NCBI RefSeq assembly: GCF_902167145.1
Contig: NC_050098.1
Span: 76,734,207 to 76,798,206 of the forward strand
Source of the DNA: Zea mays
Lineage: Eukaryota > Streptophyta > Magnoliopsida > Poales > Poaceae
Length of the DNA: 64,000 bases
Direction: 5' to 3'
This document shows, piece after piece, positions 35,831 through 47,900 of this stretch (its first letter is position 1; every line of letters starts with the position of its first letter). The notes beneath the pieces are model-generated. The model had not been told where the DNA came from and ran no database searches. It saw only the letters and a program-made list of their open reading frames with translations. The position numbers and the translations under genes were made by a program.

Positions 35831-36948
35831 ATGTCTGAGAACAGACGCAGAGGTGCGAGGCATGCTCAGCCAGAACAGCAGACACCCCAAGAGGAGGCAG
35901 CCCCGCAGCTGCATTTGCCACCTCCACCCCCGATGACCATTGAGCAAATGTTCCTGATGCAGACCCAAGCAGTTCAGGCAATCGGACAGACATTAGCAAC
36001 AATGCAGCAAGTGCAACAGCAGCCACCACCGCCTCAGCCTCAGGTGCAAGTTCATATGCCGCAAGTGCCCAGAGACAAGCGGGCAGAATTCATGAGGGGC
36101 CATCCCCCATTCTTTGCCCACTCTGCTGATCCCATGGACGCCGAAGATTGGCTGCGTACCGTGGAGCGTGAGTTGCACATTGCCCAGTGCAACGATCATG
36201 AGAAGGCATTGTATGGTCCTCGACAGCTGAGGGGAGCAACCCAGTCTTGGTGGGAGTCTTACCTTGCCACCCATGCCAATCCGGAAGCCATCACTTGTGA
36301 AGAATTCAGGGACAACTTCCATCGTTACCATGTGCCCAAAGGACTGATGATAGTGAGGAAGGAGGAGTTTCTCGCCTTGAAGCAAGGGCCCATATCTATC
36401 ACCGAGTACAGGGACAAGTTTCTGCAGCTGTCGCGTTATGCCCCAGAAGATGTCAACACGAATGCCAAGAGGCAGTACCGCTTCCTGAGAGGATTGGTTG
36501 ATCCCCTCCACTATCAGCTGATGAACCACACCTTCCCTACCTTCCAGCATCTGATCGACAAAGCAATCATGACTGAAAAAAAGCGTCTGGAGATGGAGGA
36601 CAGGAAACGCAAGATTGGTGGACCTCAGTTTGGGGGTAGCAGCCGTCCTTGCTACTCAGGCAACCCACCTTAGCCATTCAACAAGGTCACCAACACCATC
36701 ATCGGCGTCAGAACAAGCAGCAGCAGTACTAGAGGCAGTTTCCTCAGCAGCAACAGTATCGTCAGAATAACCAACAGGGAGGAAGTCAATACCAGCGTCA
36801 GAGCAACCAGGCAGCCCGTCTTCCTGCCCCAGCAACCAATCAGAACAACCAAGCAGCGCCAGCGCAAGGAGGGAGTCGTGCATGTTTCCACTGTGGGGAA
36901 CAAGGCCATTGGGCGAATCATTGCCCAAAGAAAGCAGCTCATCAGTAG
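35831..36948 (+). pseudogene. gag of T
   Basis: ATG 35831 (MSENRRRGARH) is directly preceded by TTTCTATAG. A Pro/Gln-rich N-terminus leads to a retrotransposon Gag (UBN2/retrotrans-gag type) core: GHPPFFAHSADPMDAEDWLRTVERE, ATQSWWESYL, EFRDNFHRYHVPKG and ITEYRDKFLQLSRYAP. A TAG at 36671 precedes a shift to the next frame (near 36690). In that frame, after a Gln-rich stretch, the zinc knuckle CFHCGEQGHWANHC lies at 36883-36924, followed by TAG 36946. Gag assembles the particle. Confidence 0.85.
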
Positions 36949-37032
36949 CTAGCTCCCAATGCCACATTTAGGCAGAATGCAATGCAGCAAGGAGGCAACA
37001 ACCGTGGGTAGCCTCGTGCCCAGTATGGAAAG

Positions 37033-38769
37033 GTGAACCACTTGGAGGCCGACACAGTCCAGGAGACTCCAGGAGTGGCACTAGGTACGTTTTCAGTCGA
37101 GTACCATTCTGCAAATGTCTTATTTGATACTGGAGCAACGCATTCTTTTGTGACCGCATCATGGGTAGAATCACATAATATACCAGTAGCACCCATGTAT
37201 CCACCTATGAGGGTTAGTTCAGTTGGTGGAAGAACCCAAACGGATTGATTTTGCCCTAGTGCAAAGGTTGAAATAAGGGGGATAGAGTTCCCCGCTGATT
37301 TAATAGTTATGGGTAACTAGGATACAACTATAGATGTCATCCTAGGGATGAATTGGCTAACCAAGTATCAAGTCAGTCTTTGTTGTGTTAAGAGAAAGGT
37401 GAAGTTAGTGTCCTTATCAGGAGAAGAAGTGTTAGTGGAGTTGGTCTTGTCTGGACCAAGAAAAGGGAGTTGTCACCAAGTCACCTCCCATATTGAGGAG
37501 ATTAAACCATCAGAAGCTATCAATGTAGTATCAGAATTCCCAAATGTGTTTCCCACAGAGTTACCGGGTATGCCATCTGAAAGGATGGTTGAATTTTCCA
37601 TAGAGCTTATACCAGGCACCGCCCCTATTTCCAAGAGAGCCTATCGAGTGCTCGGACCAGAGTTGGTGGAACTCAAGAAGCAGATTGATGAGTTGTCGAA
37701 GAAAGGCTACATCAGACCGAGTACCTCACCTTGGGTAGCCCTAGTGCTGTTTGTGGAAAAGAAGGATGGCATGAAGAGGATGTGCATCGATTACCAAGCC
37801 TTGAATGAGGTTACTACCAAGAACAAGTACCCCCTGCCCAAAATTGAAGATTTATTCAACCAGTTGAGAGGAGCCAGTGTGTTCTCGAAGATAGATCTGA
37901 GGTCAGGCTATCATCATCTTAGAATCCGACCCTCAGATATACCGAAGACAGCTTTCATCACCAAGTATGGACTGTATGAGTTCACGGTTATGTCATTCGG
38001 TTTGACGAATGCGCCAGCTTACTTCATGTACTTGATGAACAGTGTGTTCATGGACTACCTCGACAAATTTGTGGTGGTGTTCATTGATGATATCCTTATA
38101 TATTCCAAGAATGAGCAAGTGCATGAGGAGCATTTGAGGAAGGTACTTCAGAGGCTACAAGATTGTCAGTTGTATGCCAAGCTTAGCAAGTGCGAGTTCT
38201 GGATCAGTAAAGTCCTATTCTTGGGTCACATTATAAACCGAGAGGGATTGGCTGTAGATCCGAGGAAGGTAACAACTATCTTGGACTGGAAAGCACCAAA
38301 AGATGTCCAAGGAATCAAGAGCTTTATCGGAATGGCCGGTTATTATCGGCGTTTCATTGAAGGTTTCTCCATGATTGCCAGGCCAATGATAGCCTTGTTG
38401 GCAAAGAAGGTTGAATTCATGTGGACTCCCGCATGCCAGAAGTCCTTTGAGACATTGAAGGAGAGGTTGACAACGACACCCATTCTGATTCTGCCAGATG
38501 TTCACAAGCCATTCTCAGTATATTGCGATGCTTCGTACACCGGACTAGGATGTGTGTTGATGCAGGAAGGGAGAGTAGTGGCATACTCGTCCCGCCAATT
38601 GAAGATTCATCAGAGGAATTATCCTACTCATGATCTGGAATTAGCAGCCGTGGTTCATGCATTGAAGACCTGGAGGCATTATCTTTATAGGCAGAAGTGT
38701 GATATCTACACGGACCACAAGAGTCTCAAATACATATTCACTCAGTCAGAGTTAAACATGAGGCAGTGA
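37033..38769 (+). pseudogene. Protease, RT and RNase H of T
   Basis: The protease active site LFDTGATHSF lies at about 37123-37150. Stops at 37246 (TGA) and 37318 (TAG) separate it from the long RT frame starting at 37348. RT blocks: [46 protein letters not shown] and the catalytic FIDD (near 38082-38091; Phe for the usual Tyr). RNase [33 protein letters not shown] and [11 protein letters not shown]. The frame ends at TGA 38767, inside RNase H. Essential residues look conserved, but the stops prevent translation. Confidence 0.9.
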
Positions 38770-40440
38770 AGATGGCTAGAGTTGATCAAAGATTAAGAGC
38801 TGGAGATTCATTATCACCCAGGCAAAGCAAATGTGGTTGTAGATGCTCTGAGTAGAAAGAGTCAAGTCAATATGTTGGCAGCTCACCCGATGCCGTATGA
38901 GCTAGCGAAGGAGTTCGACAGATTGAGTCTCGGATTTCTGAACAACACCCAAGGTGTGACAATTGAGTTAGAACCCACTCTAGAGCAAGACATCAGGAAA
39001 GGTCAGAAGGATGATGAGAAAATCAATGAGATCCGGTAGCTGATCATAGATGGGAAAGGCAAGGATTTTCGTGAAGATGCAGAAGGAGTGGTATGGTTCA
39101 AGGATAGACTGTGTGTTCCCGACATCAAATCGATCCGGGAACTAATTCTCAAGGAAGCCCATGAGACAGCATACTCTATACACCCTGGTAGTGAGAAGAT
39201 GTACTAGGATCTAAAGAAAAGATTCTGGTGGTACGGTATGAAAAGGGAGATAGCAGAGTATGTGGCTGTATGTGACAGTTGTCAGAGGATTAAAGCAGAA
39301 CATCAGAGACCTGTAGGCTTGTTGCAACTGTTGCAGATTCCTTAGTGGAAATGGGATGAGATCGGAATAGATTTCATAGCCGGTTTGCCTCGCACTCGTA
39401 CTGGTTATGACTCTATCTGGGTAGTAGTGGACCGTTTGACAAAGGCGACCCATTTCATACCAGTGAAGACCACCTACAATAGTGTAGTGTTGGCCGAACT
39501 ATACATGTCTCGGATTGTGTGCTTGCATAGCGTTCCGAAGAAGATAGTATCGGATAGAGGCACTCAATTAACCTCTCATTTTTGGCAGCAGTTGCATGAA
39601 GCCTTGGGCACACACTTAAAGTTTAGCTCATCTTACCACCCGCAGATAGATGGTCAAACAGAGAGAACCAATCAGATTCTGGAGGATATGTTGAGGGCTT
39701 GTGCTTTGCAAGACAAGAAAGGTTGGGACAAGATATTACCATATGCAGAATTCTCCTACAACAACAGCTATCAGGCCAGTCTAAAGATGTTACCATTCGA
39801 AGCGCTCTATGGGAGGAATTGCAGAACTCCATTGCATTGGGACCAACCTGGTGAAAGACAGGTGTTCGGACTAGATATTTTGCTTGAAGTCGAAGGGAAC
39901 AACAGAATGGTCTGAGAGAATTTGAAGGCAGCACAGTCCAGACAGCGAAGCTATGCTGACACCAGAAGAAGGGAACTCAGTTTTGAAGTTGGAGACTATG
40001 TCTATTTGAAGGTGTCGCCCATCAAAGGAACCAAAAGGTTTGGAGTCAAAGGCTAGCTAGCACCTCGATATATTGGGCCGTATCAGATTCAAGAAAGACG
40101 TGGAGAAGTGGCTTACCAACTCAGCTTACCAGAGAATCTGTCCGCTGTGCACGATGTGTTCCATGTGTCTCAGTTGAAGAAATGCTTGAGGGTGCCAGAA
40201 GAGCAGTTGCCAGCAGAGGATCTTGAAGTTCAAGAGGATCTGACTTATATTGAGAAGCCAACTCAAATTCTGGAGACAGTAGATCAGGTCAGTCGGAGAA
40301 GTACCATCAGGATGTGCAAGGTCAAATGGGGTCACCACTCAGAAGAAGAAGCAACCTGGGAAAGAGAAGAAAATTTGAAAGCCAAGTACCCTGAGCTCTT
40401 TTCTAGCCAGCCCTATATCTCGAGGGCGAGATTCTTTTAA
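38770..40440 (+). pseudogene. RNase H end, integrase and chromodomain of T
   Basis: Same frame as RT, with multiple stops (near 38794, 39037, 39206, 39343, 39913 and 40054). HPGKANVVVDALSR closes RNase H. The integrase zinc-binding motif is HETAYSIHPG...CDSCQRIK. The catalytic core shows IDFIAGLPRT, IVSDRGTQLT and HPQIDGQTERTN, with WDKILPYAEFSYNNSYQ after it. The chromodomain (40234-40401) reads YIEKPTQILE...KVKWGHHSEEEATWEREENLK. Chromodomains recognise modified histones and steer integration toward heterochromatin. The frame ends at TAA 40438. Confidence 0.9.
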
Positions 40441-40452
40441 GGGGGATAGGTC

Positions 40453-43400
40453 TGTAACACCCTGAATTTGGGGGTATAAAATTTCTTTCTAATGATCACC
40501 CAAATTCATGTGTTACTCTTCTCTCTCGCACCGTAGGTTTTATCCCTCTCTAGATTCTCTCTCACTTTTTCCCTTTTAGGTAGAATTAGCTTAAAAGTCA
40601 AGGGGATTTAATTATTTATTTTTGCCAAAACATTTTGGGTCATGACATGTTGTATCATGTTGAGCTTAAAATATTCTTTGAAGTGTTGCACATGTTTGAA
40701 TTTATTTGAATTTGAAACCTAATTTGAATTTGAAATTGAAAACCCTATAGAAAAGAAATAGAAAAGGAATTAGAAAATCTAGAGAAAAGGAAAAACGCAA
40801 AGCAGCCCAGCCGGCCTAGCTCGACCCAGCCAGGCTGCGCGCCCCCGCGCCCGCGCCGCCTGTCAGCGGCGGCTTTCTATCCCTCGTGCTCTCCCTCTCT
40901 CGTCCTCTGCCCGTTGGGGCCGACCTGTCGGCGCCAGTTACTTTGCCCGCGCGCGTCCCTCTTCTCTCTCTGTCTTGCGAGCCCGCGCTGCCAGGCGCTG
41001 AGCCGTTGCCCACGCGCCCTCTCTTCTCTCTCTCTCTGCACCGTGGACCCTCCCTGTCAGTTCTGCCCTCCCCACGCTCGCCGTGGACCAGCGCGTGCGC
41101 ACTTGCGCACATCGCCGGATTTCTCGACAACGACGCCCGCCCACGCGCCTAGGTCCCTTCTTAAAGCCCCGCCAGTGCCCGCACTCGCTCCCCCGCCTCA
41201 TTTCACACAGCATCACCCTCTCTCACGCTCTGCCCTCGCCGCCAGACGTCGCCGGAGACCCACGCCCGCGTTCCCGATCATCCAGCTCACCGGAGACCGC
41301 GCCAAGCCTCCCCGAGCTCCGCCCCGAGGTGAGACACCTTTGCCCGTGCTTAATTTCACTAGTTTCGCTCTATGCTCGGCCAATTTTGGATCGCTGGTGC
41401 TCGACCGTGGCGGTCCACCGTGCTCACGCGATGGCCGGCCAATTTAGCCCGGTCTAGTTCCCCGGTGTAGGTTCCTGTGTCACCCCTGCCTCTGCTGAAG
41501 CTTTCCAAAGCCTTAGCATGCCTTAAGCCCCTCCCTGTCATCGGAATCCCTCACCGGAGTTCCTTCGGTCCACCCAAGGCCTTCTCCCCACCGTTCTCCC
41601 CTCTCTGCCCTCGGATTCCTGGCCTTTTCCCCGCCACTGAGTTTGTCATGGCATTCTCTCCCTCTCTGCCCAATCCCGGTGACCCCGGAGCCACCCTAGC
41701 ACGCGCCTGCCTCAACTCTAGCGACTTCACCGCCGCGGAGAGGAGCGGCGTCGCCCGCAGCTTTACACTCCACCCGGTCTAATCCCCTCCGTCCGATCTT
41801 GATCACACGGCCTAGATCGCGGATACCGCTTCGTGCACGCGCGCCCTGCGCCCGTGGCCCGCCTGTCAGTGCGCCCTCCCCCTCTATCGCTGACACCTTC
41901 TGGCCCGCCTATCAGCACTCGCCCGCCCGCGATCGCGCGCTCTCGGCCGCAGATCTAGTCTCGGTCATCGGTTTTTGAATCACCCGATACACCTTCGCGT
42001 GGTAGTTTTATTAAAGAGACCCTCGATTTGTTTAGAATCAATCCGTCGTCACTGGTTTTCGCATGCAGGCCTCTGTATTCTTACAGATTGAAGCCTGTGC
42101 TTTCAAATATTCACAGAATTAGCCCTAATTTCATATTTTGAATTCCCAAACTTGTTTATTTCATATTTTTTGCATATGAACTCCAAATTTAGTGATTCAA
42201 ATTGCAAAATGTTAATAGTATTATTCTCTGTTCAAATAAATTAGTTCCATTTACACCCTGTGCTTCCTAATTTTATGGATAACTATTAACTAGTTTATGT
42301 ATAGATTTGGTGTATTTAATAAAATAAAAAGGGAAAACCCTAGAGATTGAAACATGCTTAATCTTGTGAGATTAATAATGTGTATTACATGAATTCATCT
42401 TTGTTCTAATTTTTAGGTCACAATAAAATAAATTGATCTATGTTATGTATTTGTGAGTAACACTTAGAGAAATAATAATCTATTTCCAAATGAAGTTAGT
42501 TGATGTTATAGTTTATGTTATGCTTTGAACTCATTATCCCTTATGTAGTATTGTGTCTTTTTAAGATGTATTCCTATGTTTGTACATGTTTGGTGTGCTG
42601 TTCATTTGTACTTTCCAAATGTATTGAGTGCATGTTCGCTTTATTTAGACAACGAGCAGTCCAAGGTTCCTGAGTGTGTTGTTGGAGACCTTCCTGAGCA
42701 AAAGCCTGGTGAAGGCAAGTGTCCTCTGACCTATTATGTCCTACATACTTTATGATTCACTGTCCCGCATTACCTTATCTAAACCTAAGGATTGACTAGT
42801 CTGTATGTACCTTATCCTTGTTTACCTTTTGGGTTATCATGGTTAGCATTTTGCTATTGCCTTAACTTTAATCAATGAACATGATGTGAACATTTATGAT
42901 ACGATACTGTTATCCTGATTATGTTGATGATCTTGTGATACTCTACGGGGCATAGGCCTTTTTCCTGAGTACCTCTTTGTAAGGACCTGTTCATGGAGTG
43001 ACCACCCGGGATAACAGTGCAACCATGAGGGTGGAATGGGACGCCCTTAGCTGATTAATTAGATGAACCTAGGGTGTGGTTGGCTTTGCCGGAGGGCCGT
43101 CAATGGGGGCCGAGGCGTAGTGCTCGCTCTACTAAGGTTGGGGTGCAGAGGTTCATTCGATTTGGTTTTGTTAGTCACCCACCTTGGTGAGGTGTACTGC
43201 GTTTGTACGACTGGCGAAACCTAACGAGCAGCTATGCACCAGGGGAATCTTTGTAAAGGCTACATAGTGTATTCCTAGTCATTCACCTTGGTAGTGAAGA
43301 TCGAGTCTGTACAACCCAGGCTGGAAAGGGATCACGACTCGTGGGTAAAGTGTGCAACCTCTGCAGAGTGTTAGAAACTGGTATATCAGCCGAGCTCACG

Positions 43401-43466
43401 GTTAAGAGCAGCCTTGGGATAGTCTTTTATTAGAAGAATTCTAGTTACTTTTATGATGATGGTTAA
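40453..43466 (+). repeat. 3' LTR of T, left part
   Basis: Starts TGTAACACCCTGAATTTGGG after the polypurine tract. An AT-rich first 350 bp is followed by a GC-rich core (40800-41960) and an AT-rich tail. A splice-site-flanked module lies at 42659-42714. X1 inserted at 43466/43467, and the rest of the LTR would be right of the window. Frames in the GC core (40886-41782) match no gene family and are rejected. Confidence 0.9.
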
Positions 43467-44134
43467 TGTTGGGGGCCTTCGTTTTCCGAACGTCCTCAAA
43501 AACACAACTAACTTGTTGTCCAAGTATAATACATTCACCAGGACCTTCGGCCTCGGAATGAAGCTGTACACGATATGAAAAGCATGATCTGGGAGAAGGT
43601 TGAACCAGTTCCAAAGCTACGCGTAGAGAAGCTTCGGCTTAGCAGCAGAAAATGAAACCGACTTAAAGAGGAAAAGGCTATCTAGTCCTCGATAGATTGT
43701 CCTTAAGTCAATAGTAAACGTAAAGGGCATGGATGTAATTTTACACAGGTTGCATCCTGTGCCTATAAATAGATGAACAGTAACACCGTACTGTTCATGC
43801 TGACTTGTAATCACTCGCACGTCACGCCTGAATTTTTTCCTTCTGTTAAGCCGAAGGTATAAATGTACTTCAATATTATTCATGTTTATTCAGGATGATA
43901 TAATAAAGATATACCAATAATATCATATGATTATTCATGTTATTTCTCATGTTTCATATGCTTCTACTTTCATTATTATATACTGAGATGATGAAGGTAC
44001 GACCTTCATAACCTTCGTCTAAGGACCATTATATCCTAAGGGAGATAATGCTTCAAAGGACGAAGGTCTTTAATCATTAACATTTTGTGTTGCCTTGTTC
44101 TTAACTCATAGCATTTGAGAACAAGTCCCCAACA
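43467..44134 (+). repeat. 5' LTR of X1 (668 bp)
   Basis: TGTTGGGGGCCTTCG...AAGTCCCCAACA, with TATAAAT at 43764-43770. Inserted in T's 3' LTR after GGTTAA. Confidence 0.9.
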
Positions 44135-44150
44135 TTGGCGCCCACCTACT
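44135..44150 (+). promoter_or_regulatory. Primer-binding site of X1
   Basis: TTGGCGCCCACCTACT follows the LTR directly; shares TTGGCGCCCACC with element R. Confidence 0.7.
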
Positions 44151-44193
44151 ATGAACTCATTCGACCACCTTCGGCAAAGCAGTGACCTTCGTC

Positions 44194-44951
44194 ATGCCGC
44201 CGAAGAAAGCTTCAGGGCAAGGGGCTGCACTGCAGCCACTGGACGTCAACTAGGAAACACTGTGTGAAGCTCGAACTCAAAAAAGGAAGGCTACAAGTCC
44301 AACGCCTCAGGAGGAGGAGCTGGACCAAGGAATAAGGGACCTTGAAGCCATCCATCAGCAGGTCCAGAGGAAGAAGGAGAAGATGCTTCGTCTCTCCGAA
44401 TTACAGAAGAAGATCGATGAGGCTGGTGAGGAAATGCGTCATCTCGCTCAAGATGACCAGGACCGAAGACCTCAACGCAGAGAGCTTCGTCAGGACAATT
44501 CCTACGAAGATGATGAATGGTATGATGATTTTCATCATGGGAATTTTGCTTTTGATGATGCTTCTCCTCTATTAGCAGAACTGCAGGCTACCCCATGGCC
44601 CCCATCATACAAGTCACCACAGCTCCCCATGTATGATGGGCACTCAGATCCGAAGTAGTTTCTGATGAGCTATGAAGCAACCATATCTTCCTATGGGGGT
44701 AATACAGTAGACATGGCGAAATCCTTCGTCATGGCAGTCAAGAATGTTGCGCAAACCTGGTACTCCTCTCTTCGGCCAGGAACAATCACATCATGGCAGA
44801 AGCTGAAAGACATGCTGATCACCAGTTTCCAAGGGTTTCAGATGAAGCCGGTTACTGCTCAAGCTTTGTTCCAGTGCACGCAAGACCACGAAGAATACCT
44901 CCAGGCGTATGTCTGAAGGTTCTTGCGTCTGAGAGCACAAGCGCCCACAGT
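44194..44951 (+). pseudogene. gag of X1, N-terminal part
   Basis: ATG 44194 (MPPKKASGQG). A charged coiled-coil region (EEELDQGIRDLEAIHQQVQRKKEKM) leads to an acidic Tyr/Asp stretch and then a capsid core with TPWPPSYKSPQLPMYDGHSDPK, MAKSFVMAVKNVAQTWYSSL and ITSWQKLKDMLITSFQGF. Stops in frame: TAG 44251, TAG 44656, TGA 44914. The core resembles that of R (YNGSTDP...MAKSFIIALEGPALTWF). The frame is cut by D at 44951. Confidence 0.85.
44947..44951 (+). repeat. Target duplication of D, left copy
   Basis: ACAGT before TGTGACACCCC; partner ACTGT at 51562-51566 differs by one base. Removing D and one copy restores gag coding continuity across the site. Confidence 0.7.
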
Positions 44952-47900
44952 TGTGACACCCCAGGTGTTTATTTCGTGTTATGTCAGAAGATTTATCCTA
45001 ATCTCGGATGCTCAGTGAAAATTTCATCTCTTTATCACATCTATCTCCTTTTATCACGTTATTTGTGAATGTTTCACCGATTTCCGATTTTATTCGATCA
45101 CGAGAAACAGCCAGTTTTGGAGCCTGTTAAAACTTTTATTTCTCGGCACGAATATGAACTCGATAATCCATCTCGATTTATAAATCTCGTCTAAAACTCA
45201 TTTAATCAAGGGCTCGACAGTTGCTAGTCGAACTGTGTTCGAATCCAATTTCTCGAGGTTCGATCTATATATCCAAATATTTTATCCGAATCTGTACTCT
45301 CAAGCGGGATCTCTAATGTGTCGGCTTCTAATGAATTCTTATCCGACCCAAACTAGTATTATCCATATTCTATCTGATTACTTCCTTGCTAAATTGGTTC
45401 CTGATTTATTAACTAAAATATAATGTCACGTTTAGAAAGACCTTGATTTTTATAATCCCAACCACGAGCGTAGACTTGTACAGGAGCAAAAAATATATCT
45501 TCGGCACGAACAAAAGCAGCAATAATTCTAAAATGGAACAACTCACATTAATAAATTTTAATTCGAACTACGAGGTTCTAACTTAGGAACACAGTCAAAC
45601 TTGAGTCAACTCTTTTAATTAAAAAAAAGAGAATTATAACACGAGAAATTTTCAGACAACATCGAGTCGAATGTCTACCAAATTGGTCATGTTGATGTCT
45701 ATGTGATTGCGAGCTGTTTGATAAGAAACTAGTTAATAATTAATTAAAGTAGAGAGATTAAGACTTTAGTTATTCATTCTTGATTTCCCTCATGTGTCAT
45801 GTTAGTAGTGTTAAAAAAACAGAACAACTCATATTATTTACTGTTAATTCAAATTACGAGGAACTAATTTGAAACTATGGTCAAATTGAGTCAAACCATT
45901 TTTAAAAAAAAGGGAACGCGAGAAAATTTTTAGTCAACGTCATCTAGAATCTTTGCTAGATTAATCGTGTTTGTCGTTCTGGAATTCCGAGCCATATAGT
46001 ACGACCACATCAATAATTTAGTATACGAAGGGTTTAAAACTTAATCTAATTATTATTATTTTATTAATGCCTATCATACGTCATGTGAGTAATAAAAAAA
46101 CAAATAGAAAAGGGAAAGGAACAGAAACGCTGGTGTAGCAGCCTGCGAGCGCAGGCTTTAGCCTCTGCGTATCCTGCGCGGGTTGGCCACCGCTGGGCAT
46201 GGCCAACGGACAGCCGCAGCCACGCTGCCCAATGTGCGATGCCATCTCTCCCAGCTACTCGCCGCACAGCCAGTCTCGCCTTTAAGCTCCATGCATCAGC
46301 CTGCCTTGCTTCATTTTCTTTTCAGTCGAACGCAGGAGCACCTGCAGCATGTAGCCCGGCCTTCTTCTACCTCTAGCCTTCCCCTGTCGAGCTCTTTGGT
46401 ACATGGAATTTTCCCCCTCTGCTACACCTCCCCTGGGCTACGCACTTGTCCTCACCTCCCCGCCATCTACCTCAACCAGCAGCCACCATCTCCCTGTATT
46501 TCCCAGCCGTGGAGCCCAGGATGCCGACCAGGGACACCAGCAGCCGGCGTCCCAAGCTCGAGCAGCCGCTGCTCCTCAACGCCGGCACCCGCCAAGTTTC
46601 GTCAGCCGGTCTGCAGCTCCCCTCTGCTCGGACGCCAGTCGAGCTCCTCCCTGGCGCACCTCGCCAGCAGCAGAGAATCTCCAAGTGCAGGCGACCAGCA
46701 TCTTTCCCCATGGCGCCCCTGCTCCTATCTCTAGCCCCTCCTCTCTGTTCCTTGCGCAGACGAATTTCTTCTCCAAGGCCGACGCTTGTTTTCCCCCTAC
46801 TTCATCTCCTCCACGCTGCAAGGCAGTAGGCAAGTCCCTGCATCCTGCTCGACCTCCGCCTCCTGTCGTCGTCCTCGTCGGCAGCAAGCCGCGCCGGACA
46901 CTCTGTGCTTTGGCCGCGTCGCGTCCAGGACTCCCATGGCTGCCTCCCTGGCGTACCTCGCGCAGCAGCCGCGACGCCAGTTCGCGTAGCCACGTGGATC
47001 TCCTTGCGTCGCGCCCTTGGCATGCTCGACGTAATGCCGCAGCAAGTAGCAGCAGCGACACCCTTCGCTGCGTCGTGCTCGCCAGAACGGGCCTCACGTC
47101 GTCGATCTGCGCAGCGTCTGCGCGTCGTCGTCGAAACCCGCGGTGAGCTCCTCGCTGTCCCGTGTTCCTTGAATTTATAAAATGATGGAACAAATAAATT
47201 ATCTATTGATTGTATATGTCGTTTAATCGCAGCCCTTGTCGACGTCACGCCTCGCGCATCGCTCGTCGGCAAAGAGCCCAAACTAATGGCATGCATGCGC
47301 GATGTGAGTCGGCCAGGTTGTTCGCCTTGAATGATTTGTGATTTATTTTATTTACGTATTCGGTCGATGATGTGCCTGCATGTGAATATGTGCGTGAAAA
47401 TATAATTGTATGAATGGACGCGTGTAGAGAAGAAAATGAAGTAGAAAAGAACTCGGACGTTTTTATATTTTGATAAGAAAGATGTGCGATGCGTTGTTTG
47501 ATGCGAAAAACTAAGTTACAAAATGCGGATTATGTTTTGGAAAATACATCGATATGTGTTTATGTGAAAAGTGTAATTGTTTTATGCAATGTGATGAGAT
47601 TCGTGATTATATCGGGAATATATTTAGTAATGTGACGAGTAGTTTAGAAAATGCTAGTTTGCGTGGAGGATGTGTTATTAAGACGTGAGTGTCGGAGTTC
47701 ATATATTAGTGGTCGCGCCACATTGATCGAAGTGTCTCGAGTGCACGCCACCATATGGTTGCATGCGAGACGAGGTTATGCGCATGATGAGTTTTGTAAA
47801 AATCCACTGGTGTTAATGTTAAGTTGAGGTTTATTTGTGCGTGGAAAGTAATAATGTGTTAAATACTTAGAACTCTTAGTCGATAGTAGAAATTGTCCTG

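Larger units (their letters stand above)
34288..40452 (+). mobile_element. Element T interior: Tekay/Del-type chromovirus
   Basis: Order: PBS, an extra upstream ORF (34524-35477), gag (from 35831), protease, RT, RNase H, integrase and chromodomain (40234-40401), then the polypurine tract TTTTAAGGGGGATAGG (40435-40450) and the 3' LTR. The chromodomain plus the very long LTR and Met PBS place it with the Tekay/Del chromoviruses. It is heavily mutated. Confidence 0.9.

Noticed and set aside
40886..41782. Overlapping open frames that could suggest a host gene
   Set aside because: They lie in the GC-rich core of T's 3' LTR, are Pro/Arg/Ser-rich in all frames and have no supported start or domain.
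46183..47296. Several frames above 120 codons on both strands
   Set aside because: GC-rich core of the D LTR; mutual shadows without conserved motifs.
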